From Pigoraptor vietnamica (Eukaryota; Opisthokonta; Filasterea): DNA of 64,000 bases. A program made the translations under genes and the position numbers. Where the stretch lies: the NCBI GenBank assembly GCA_943704525.1, contig CALSCQ010001046.1:30446-94445 (forward strand), in the 5' to 3' direction. The notes under the pieces are model-generated. The model was not told where the DNA came from and did no database searches. It was given only the letters and a program-made list of their open reading frames with translations. The number at the start of each line of letters is the position of its first letter. The stretch's first letter is position 1. This document shows, in pieces, positions 55,160-61,798 of this stretch.

Positions 55160-55385
55160 GAGCGTTCCGCCGCTCACCACGGGAGTATTCGCCGCTCACC
55201 ACGGGCGTATTTGCTTCTCAACACGGGCGTATTCGACTCACAACCGGTGCTCATCACGTGCATGTACGCGACTTCATTGTCCTGAACGCGCTCGTAGCGC
55301 GGATCCCTTCGGGCCGGCGAAGCCGGGATCCCTTCGGGCCGCATTGCGGAACATCGTGGTGAGCAGCGGATCCCCTCGGGGCCAC
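55160..55385. repeat. 3' repeat cores and MITE-like fragment
   Basis: 55160-55182 is a full solo core, followed by three decaying copies (GAGTATTCGCCGCTCACC, GCGTATTTGCTTCTCAAC), then a reversed copy with GCGGATCCCTTCGGGCC at 55290-55385. Confidence 0.65.
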
Positions 55386-55446
55386 GTTCACTACTGATAC
55401 GGTGTTTTGGCCAATGTTGGTTTTTATCTCCATTATTTTATAGACA

Positions 55447-58035
55447 ATGCCCAACACTTTTCTATTTACGTCCGAATCAGTCACCGAGGGACATCCCGAC
55501 AAGCTCTGTGACAAGATCTCCGACGCCGTACTCGACGCATGCCTTGCGCAGGACCATCAGTCAAAGGTCGCTGCAGAGTGCTGTGCCGGCAGCGGATTTG
55601 TTGCCCTCTTTGGCGAAATCAGCACCCAGGCGGCCGTGAATTACGAGAAGGTTGTGCGCCAGGCGATCCTCGATGTCGGCTACGACGCATCAGACAAAGG
55701 CCTCGACGGTCACACTTGCGAGGTCATACTCAAGACCAACACCCAGAGTCCCGACATTGCCCAGGCGGTCCATGTCGGAAAGAGCGACGCGGAGCTTGGT
55801 GCGGGAGACCAGGGTCACATGTTTGGTTATGCGACAACGGAGACGCCAGAGCTCATGCCTCTGACTCACGTGCTGGCGTCTCGCCTTGCCGAGCGAATCA
55901 CTGAGCTGCGGAAGAGCAAGGTCGCATCGTGGATCCGTCCAGACGCCAAGACGCAAGTGACTGTCGAGTATGAGGAGTCTGGGGAGTTTGGAATCAACGG
56001 ACGGCTCAAGCCCCTCCGGGTGCACACGGTCGTCGTCTCCGTCCAGCACGAAGAGAGTGCGACTCAAGAGTTTATTCGGCGCGAAATCATCGAAAACGTC
56101 ATTCGGCCTGTGCTCGACAAGTACTCGGATCTTCTCGGCATTCCGCTATTAGACGACGACAGGACCATCATTCACGTGAACCCGAGCGGTCGTTTTGTGA
56201 TCGGCGGCCCGCATGGGGACTCTGGACTGACTGGCCGGAAGATCATCATCGACTGTTACGGCGGTTGGGGCAATCACGGTGGCGGTGCGTTCAGCAGCAA
56301 GTCGCCGGAAAAGGTGGACCGGTCGGCTGCATATGCGTGTCGCCAGATAGCCAAGAGCGTCGTGCACGGAGGCCTCGCCGAGCGCTGTCTCGTCCAGGTG
56401 TCGTATGCCATTGGAATGGCCGACCCAATCTCACTCTTGGTCAATACGTACAAGACAGGCACGGTGCCGGATGACGAGATTCTGAGGCGCATCAAGCACA
56501 CGTTCGACATGCGGCCGGGCGCGATCATTCAGCGCCTCAACCTCCGGCGGCCCATTTATTTCAAAACGGCGGCGTATGGACACTTTGGGAGATCCGATCC
56601 AGACTTCACATGGGAACAGCCGGTCGAGCTTGTTAACGAATCCACGGGGGCTGGCACCGTGGACAAATCGACAGAAGTTCCTGCTACTACGCCCCGTGCT
56701 CCAGCGGATTTTAAGGTGGCAAACATCGGCCTTGCCGAGTGGGGACGTCATGAGATTAAACTCGCCGAGCAGGAGATGCCTGGTCTGATGGCCCTGCGCG
56801 AGAAATACAGGGAGACGAAGCCGCTCAAAGGGGCTCGCATTGCGGGGTGCTTACACATGACAATCCAGACTGCTGTTCTCATCGAAACACTCGTCGAGTT
56901 GGGTGCGAGCGTGCGGTGGAGCTCGTGCAACATCTTTTCGACGCAGGATCACGCAGCGGCAGCGGTCGCTGCAGCTGGCATTCCAGTATTTGCCTGGAAA
57001 CACGAGACGGAGGAAGAGTACAAGTGGTGCATGGAGCAGACGCTGTACTTCCACACACAGCCCACTACCAACCACCAAACGGGCACCCGTCGTTTCCGAC
57101 CCCTCAATATGATCTTGGACGACGGCGGGGATCTCACTCGGCTTATTCACGAGTCTTACCCGCATCTGCTTGATGGAATCATGGGGGTGAGCGAGGAAAC
57201 AACAACAGGGGTGCACGGGTTGCACCTCATGGCCAAGGCCAAGAAGTTGGCTCTCGCTGCAATTGACGTGAACAATTCTGTGACAAAGTCCAAGTTTGAC
57301 AATCTGTACGGCTGTCGCGAGTCCCTCATTGACGGTATCAAGCGAGCAACGGATGTCATGATCGCAGGAAAAGTATGCGTGGTTGCGGGATATGGAGATG
57401 TTGGCAAGGGTTGTGCGCAGTCGCTGAGGGCGTTTGGCGCGCGGGTCATTGTCACGGAAATCGATCCTATCAATGCATTGCAGGCCAGCATGGAGGGCTA
57501 CCAGGTGATGACTATGGATGATGCTGTGGGGCAGGGTAATATTTTTGTGACGACGACGGGCAATCGCGACATTGTGACTGAGAGTCACTTTTTGAAGATG
57601 AAAGATTACGCCATCGTCTGTAATATTGGCCACTTTGATGTCGAAATTGACGTGGCCGCCCTGAAGAAAATGGCAAAGGCCGTTCAGAACATCAAGCCGT
57701 GCGTCGACATGTACACGCTGCCAAACGGAAGGCACATCATCTTGCTGGCGGAAGGGCGGTTGGTAAACTTGGGATGCGCTTCTGGGCATCCCAGCTTCGT
57801 CATGAGCAGCTCGTTCACGAACCAGGTGCTCGCTCAGATTGAGTTATGGACGGCTGCCACCTGCAAGTATGAGCGCGGTTGCATTTACAGGCTGCCAAAG
57901 TCGCTGGACGAAGAGGTAGCTCGGTTGCACTTGTTGAAGCTGGACGCCCGTCTGGAAACTCTAACTGCTGACCAGAGCGCATATCTCGGAATCCCTGTCG
58001 AGGGTCCCTACAAGCCGGCGGAATACCGGTACTAA
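55447..58035 (+). CDS. S-adenosylmethionine synthetase-S-adenosylhomocysteine hydrolase fusion, 862 aa
   Basis: Residues 1 to about 395 are a complete MAT (ATP + Met to SAM): [20 protein letters not shown] (118-123), the [13 protein letters not shown] loop (from 253). A linker (about 396-421; Thr/Ala/Pro) joins a complete SAHase (424-862; SAH to adenosine + homocysteine): [31 protein letters not shown], the NAD+ motif GYGDVGKG (648-655) and the canonical C-terminal KPAEYRY. Both active sites look intact. One polypeptide would make SAM and remove its product SAH. Next to an MTHFR gene on the same strand. A degraded repeat follows the TAA. Intronless. Confidence 0.93.
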   Translation: MPNTFLFTSESVTEGHPDKLCDKISDAVLDACLAQDHQSKVAAECCAGSGFVALFGEISTQAAVNYEKVVRQAILDVGYDASDKGLDGHTCEVILKTNTQSPDIAQAVHVGKSDAELGAGDQGHMFGYATTETPELMPLTHVLASRLAERITELRKSKVASWIRPDAKTQVTVEYEESGEFGINGRLKPLRVHTVVVSVQHEESATQEFIRREIIENVIRPVLDKYSDLLGIPLLDDDRTIIHVNPSGRFVIGGPHGDSGLTGRKIIIDCYGGWGNHGGGAFSSKSPEKVDRSAAYACRQIAKSVVHGGLAERCLVQVSYAIGMADPISLLVNTYKTGTVPDDEILRRIKHTFDMRPGAIIQRLNLRRPIYFKTAAYGHFGRSDPDFTWEQPVELVNESTGAGTVDKSTEVPATTPRAPADFKVANIGLAEWGRHEIKLAEQEMPGLMALREKYRETKPLKGARIAGCLHMTIQTAVLIETLVELGASVRWSSCNIFSTQDHAAAAVAAAGIPVFAWKHETEEEYKWCMEQTLYFHTQPTTNHQTGTRRFRPLNMILDDGGDLTRLIHESYPHLLDGIMGVSEETTTGVHGLHLMAKAKKLALAAIDVNNSVTKSKFDNLYGCRESLIDGIKRATDVMIAGKVCVVAGYGDVGKGCAQSLRAFGARVIVTEIDPINALQASMEGYQVMTMDDAVGQGNIFVTTTGNRDIVTESHFLKMKDYAIVCNIGHFDVEIDVAALKKMAKAVQNIKPCVDMYTLPNGRHIILLAEGRLVNLGCASGHPSFVMSSSFTNQVLAQIELWTAATCKYERGCIYRLPKSLDEEVARLHLLKLDARLETLTADQSAYLGIPVEGPYKPAEYRY

Positions 58036-58080
58036 TCGCTCACCAGCCCGAAGGGATCCGCGCTCTAATGGATTCTAAGC

Positions 58081-58095
58081 GGTAAAAAAAATGAT
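58081..58095 (+). promoter_or_regulatory. A-rich early-promoter-like box
   Basis: GGTAAAAAAAATGAT, 53 bp upstream of the MTHFR ATG. Confidence 0.5.
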
Positions 58096-58147
58096 CAGTC
58101 CGACTCTGTGAAGTCTGAAGTATATCTGAGGTTGGGCTCTTATCATT

Positions 58148-59368
58148 ATGGACCTGGTGAACGATCCTTATTGCGTGAAGCTTTTGTCTGGACGTAGAAG
58201 CAGGTATGTAGTGAGGCCGAGCACCTCCCTTATTGGAGCGTGGACTTTCACGTATGCAGATGACAAAGGCGACGTGCATCATGTGCGCCTCGTGCGTAAT
58301 TCAGTTGACTCGTGGACGGGTCAGGTTGAGGACAAGGATGGTGATGTGGACTTTTTGGTGAGGCCGTCGATTGAAGACTTGGCGAGTATTATTGCAAATA
58401 CGCTGGGTGTGTTTGAATTGTACGACCCCGGGGACGCCAGCAGTGACACTGCACCGCCAACGACGATTACGTACGAACAACACGTCGGTGACGTGCGATC
58501 TGACCAGAAACCAATCAGCGAGTTGATCAGGCAATCGGACGCCTACATTTCCGTGGAGGTGTTTCCGCCGAAAACGCAGGTCGGGATTGACAGACTCTGT
58601 GATATGCTTACGAGAATGGATCCACGACCATTGTTTGTCGATGTGACCTGCGGCGCAGGAGGGTCGGTTCAGTCTGACAGCACTTATGATCTGTGCATGA
58701 CACTCGCGGCGAGAGGTTTCGTCGTCAATCCGCATGTAGTATGTTCGGGCAGAAAGCGGGGCGAACTTCACGCGATCTTGTCCAAATACAGGTCTACCGG
58801 CATCAAGAATATCATGGCGTTGTTGGGAGATGGCGCCGGCAGCGGCGGCGAGCGGTGCTTTCAATACGCGTGGGAATTCGTGCAATACATTCGGGAAGTG
58901 TTTGGTGAGTACTTCCACATTTCGGTGGCTGCCTACCCGGAAGATCCTTGCGGGGTCGCGCATCTCAAGAAGAAATTCGAGGCGGGCGCAGACCTTGGCA
59001 TCACGCAATACTTTTGGACGGCTAGCCTATTCTCTGATTTCTTGGCAAATTGCGGTCGCGCAGGTGTGACCAAGCCGATCCTGCCCGGGGTTCTTCCTAT
59101 CGTGTCCGCCAGCGCATTTGCGAGGATGAATGCGCTTACGCACTGCCATGTTCCTCAATCTCTACAAAGTGCATTGGACAATGCGGAATCGTTCAAGCGA
59201 GTCGCATCGGACTTTTGTGCGGCCCACGTGGCCGAGTTGATGAAATACACGAACGGCGTGCACATGTATATTTTGAACCAGGATCACACAGAACAGTTGA
59301 AACACGCGGCCAGCAGGGATCCGCCGCCGCCAAAGAGTGTGTCTGCGGACCGTGCAATAAACTCCTGA
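58148..59368 (+). CDS. Methylenetetrahydrofolate reductase with an SH2-like N-terminal domain, 406 aa
   Basis: Residues 115-385 are an MTHFR (MetF) barrel reducing methylene-THF to methyl-THF with FAD: SVEVFPPKT (135-143), FVDVTCGAGGS, IKNIMALLGD, the HISVAAYPEDP strand, FEAGADLGITQYFW and PILPGVLPI are all conserved. The first about 90 residues resemble an SH2 domain: RYVVRPSTSLIGAWTFTYAD, where R23 would be the phosphotyrosine-binding FLVR Arg, then VHHVRLVRN, and a closing VDFLVRPSIEDLASII. This domain is not part of known MTHFRs. The final residues (AASRDPPPPKSVSAD) are repeat-derived, and the 3' end overlaps the Sel1-like gene on the other strand. Confidence 0.85.
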   Translation: MDLVNDPYCVKLLSGRRSRYVVRPSTSLIGAWTFTYADDKGDVHHVRLVRNSVDSWTGQVEDKDGDVDFLVRPSIEDLASIIANTLGVFELYDPGDASSDTAPPTTITYEQHVGDVRSDQKPISELIRQSDAYISVEVFPPKTQVGIDRLCDMLTRMDPRPLFVDVTCGAGGSVQSDSTYDLCMTLAARGFVVNPHVVCSGRKRGELHAILSKYRSTGIKNIMALLGDGAGSGGERCFQYAWEFVQYIREVFGEYFHISVAAYPEDPCGVAHLKKKFEAGADLGITQYFWTASLFSDFLANCGRAGVTKPILPGVLPIVSASAFARMNALTHCHVPQSLQSALDNAESFKRVASDFCAAHVAELMKYTNGVHMYILNQDHTEQLKHAASRDPPPPKSVSADRAINS

Positions 59369-59916
59369 CATTCCGTCAAACGCTCGCTGGCTCTATCATG
59401 GCCATTGTCGACTGCACTCTGATACCAACTGCAGGCAGTAATGACGTCGTCAAGTACTGGTTCTTCGTACACTGCCCAGTGAGCGACATGGTCTTGTTCG
59501 GCCGCCTTTTGAAACCACTGTATTGCTTCATCCATGTCTACTTTTTCATATTCCCCTTGAGAGGTGGAAATGTCTTTCATGTGCAACAAGCCGAAATAGA
59601 ATTGGGAATGCATATTTTCACCTCTCGCTAATGCGGCGAGGCGACGCACGCATTTTACTCTCAGATTCTCGGCTTCATTAACGTATATTGACGCGCATGG
59701 ACAGTATTTTGCATACAGGTTGATCTTCCGCAGCCACTTTGGCACGCCACACCCTGCTGCCAACTTAAACCAGTACATTGCTTCAATCAAGCGGTCGATT
59801 GGGGTTGTTGAAGTAATTTGAGCGACTTCTACCTGTGCAAGACACGCCTTACCAAGTTCAAGTTGCGCAAGGCAATCTCCATAAGTGGGGGTCGCATTCT
59901 GACGGAGACTTTCCAT
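59284..59916 (-). CDS. Sel1-like repeat protein, 210 aa
   Basis: Sel1-type repeats (TPR-like helical pairs) are suggested by AMYWFKLAAGCGVPKWLRK, EAIQWFQKAAEQDHVAHWA and ACSWYQSAVDNGHDRASERL, each with the W(F/Y)xxAAxxG signature. They usually mediate protein contacts. The last 20 residues (SADTLFGGGGSLLAA) are read from repeat-derived DNA shared with the MTHFR 3' end, so the genes converge and overlap by 85 bp. No promoter-like box seen. Confidence 0.6.
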   Translation of the reverse strand: MESLRQNATPTYGDCLAQLELGKACLAQVEVAQITSTTPIDRLIEAMYWFKLAAGCGVPKWLRKINLYAKYCPCASIYVNEAENLRVKCVRRLAALARGENMHSQFYFGLLHMKDISTSQGEYEKVDMDEAIQWFQKAAEQDHVAHWAVYEEPVLDDVITACSWYQSAVDNGHDRASERLTECQEFIARSADTLFGGGGSLLAACFNCSV

Positions 59917-60126
59917 TTAGAACGTCTCCTATTCAAACAAATTTTAGTCTTCTTTAACTCAGACTGGATTGAATCGCAACGCCAGCAGCTCTCCTACCTT
60001 GATTTTACAACGCTTGAGACTCAGAAAACCAAGCCCTTTTACTGAGGCAAACTATCAACATAGCGTTGCTTGTAGTCGCGCGCACTGGAATTTTGTTACC
60101 CCAACGTGCACGTTCGCTGACGTGCT

Positions 60127-60140
60127 GAAAAAAATGAAAG
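60127..60140 (+). promoter_or_regulatory. A-rich early-promoter-like box
   Basis: GAAAAAAATGAAAG, 54 bp upstream of ATG 60194. Bases 59917-60126 contain no supported gene. Confidence 0.5.
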
Positions 60141-60193
60141 GGCTGGCCTTCTACACTGTTTTGATAGTCTAAGTTGGGAGATAATAATCGACC

Positions 60194-60940
60194 ATGTCGA
60201 AGCTAAAGACTGGCTGTCTCATCTGCGGCAAAGAGACCGACGGCCACATCCTTGCCATTGTTCACGGCAAGGGCAGGCAACTCACCGTTTGCCCAGAGCA
60301 CAACAGCAATGCCCAAATCAAAACATTACTGGCAAAGACGGAGCGAATCTCCTTCTTTGACTGGACGACACTGCGCCCTCCCGAAAATTACAATGTACCT
60401 GGAGACCGCAAGGCCCTGATCTGCGCGATTTCCCCTTTTGTGACATCCGTCGTGTCATATATGGCGGTCGGTTGGGACAAGTGGCGCACCGTGCACCTCG
60501 ATTCATTCGCCGAAGCCAATAGACTCGTCTACCACATTGACAACGAAACGTGCGACCTCTCCGTCTACGAAGAGCTTAAAGAAGGCGTCGCCGCTCGGTC
60601 CGTTGAGACAATGTCCCTACTGAAGGTAGGCGAAAAGCTGTGGCTAATCGCCGAAACCGGCGAGCTTCAACCGCACGCCCAATCCTACATGTCGAGCGGC
60701 GTTCGATGGTACAGCCTCCAATCCATCGCCACTCAAATCGAGGCGATTCGCCGTCTCCTCGTCCACACCATCTACTACTCGGCAAACCGAGACTGGGAGG
60801 GAAAAGTTCGCAAGGGTATGGACACGCTCGCAAAGACGTACGAGCAATTGGGTCGCGATGAAGACGCTGAAGGCATTCGTGCGGCTGCAGGGTTGCGCCC
60901 CCGCACGACAGGAGGGTTGCGCCCCCGCACGACAGGTTGA
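60194..60940 (+). CDS. Hypothetical protein with N-terminal zinc-ribbon-like motif, 248 aa
   Basis: CLICGKETDGH and a later VCPEH suggest a small treble-clef or zinc-ribbon site at residues 8-37. The remaining sequence is helical with a possible domain around LLVHTIYYSANRDWEGK. The last 18 residues (GLRPRTTG twice) are translated minisatellite, so the native end was probably near EGIRAAA. No family recognised. Confidence 0.55.
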   Translation: MSKLKTGCLICGKETDGHILAIVHGKGRQLTVCPEHNSNAQIKTLLAKTERISFFDWTTLRPPENYNVPGDRKALICAISPFVTSVVSYMAVGWDKWRTVHLDSFAEANRLVYHIDNETCDLSVYEELKEGVAARSVETMSLLKVGEKLWLIAETGELQPHAQSYMSSGVRWYSLQSIATQIEAIRRLLVHTIYYSANRDWEGKVRKGMDTLAKTYEQLGRDEDAEGIRAAAGLRPRTTGGLRPRTTG

Positions 60941-61085
60941 TTTGCAGGGTTGCGCCCCCGCACGACAGGTTGATTTGCAGGGTTGCGCCCCCGCACGACA
61001 GGTTGATTTGCAGGGTTGCGCCCCCGCACGACAGGTTGATTTGCAGAGTTGCGCCCCCGCACGACAGGTTGATTTGCAGGGTTGC
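60889..61085. repeat. 33-bp minisatellite, about six copies
   Basis: Unit GGGTTGCGCCCCCGCACGAC plus AGGTTGATTTGCA; the first copy is 20 bp shorter. It contains GGTTGCGCCCCC, also found in the tRNA-Leu trailers at 42.36 and 42.53 kb. It has expanded into the 3' end of the preceding gene. Confidence 0.9.
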
Positions 61086-61116
61086 GCCATCAGAATTCTG
61101 TTTTTTAGGGTTTTAA

Positions 61117-61132
61117 CCAAAAAATTGAAACC
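61117..61132 (+). promoter_or_regulatory. A-rich box with AAAATTGA
   Basis: CCAAAAAATTGAAACC, 70 bp upstream of ATG 61202. Confidence 0.55.
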
Positions 61133-61201
61133 ATGTCTGTCCAGACATCTGTTTGAACTGTCCAGACCTGTCAAAGACTCGTTTATTTCCCATCAACGAA
61201 A

Positions 61202-61720
61202 ATGCCAGCCATTGAGAGCACAATAGTCCCCCTCACTGCCGGAGCCCAGCGGTTGGGCATTTGTTCGGCTACTACTGAAGTTCTCTTGTATGTGCCAAGC
61301 ATTCAGTCAGCTTTCTGTTTGCAACACGTAGTTGCAGTCATTTGTGAAGCACTTGAAGCCGGCAGTTCTGTTGCTGATGGTTTGGTTGCCGAAATTCGCC
61401 AGATGATTATGGAGATAATGGCAACTGCGGCCAAGACTGCGCAGCCATACTCCGAGCTTCGTCAAAACGCGCAGTTGCACGTATACTTCCAGATCACAAG
61501 CGCAATCAAAGATATGTTGAATCTGGCGCCGTCGCACATTGTTAATGACGGGGCCATCAGTGCTATTCGCGAGCTTGTTGAAGATTTGAGCAGTCTAAAC
61601 GATCTTCTACAGCCAGAGTGCCCCGAGGCGAGCAACTTCAATACATTTGCTTACTGCGCTGAACTCATAGACGAACATTGCCTGACAGCTCTTGCCATTC
61701 AGACCTGCATGAACAGCTAA
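61202..61720 (+). CDS. Hypothetical helical protein, 172 aa
   Basis: Almost entirely helical prediction by eye (FCLQHVVAVICEALEAG, EIRQMIMEIMATAAK, ISAIRELVEDLSSLNDLL). No signal peptide and no motif recognised. AAAATTGA box upstream; same strand as the following long coiled-coil gene. Confidence 0.5.
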   Translation: MPAIESTIVPLTAGAQRLGICSATTEVLLYVPSIQSAFCLQHVVAVICEALEAGSSVADGLVAEIRQMIMEIMATAAKTAQPYSELRQNAQLHVYFQITSAIKDMLNLAPSHIVNDGAISAIRELVEDLSSLNDLLQPECPEASNFNTFAYCAELIDEHCLTALAIQTCMNS

Positions 61721-61798
61721 GTTTTTCAGTGAACATGTCGCGGCTCTTTTTTTTATCGGCATTGAAGATAGAGAACGCGTAAACTGCGCGGTAATTAA

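Noticed and set aside
183-58080. Rho-independent bacterial-type terminators in the repeats
   Set aside because: Hairpins exist but no consistent T-run follows, and the context is eukaryotic/viral.
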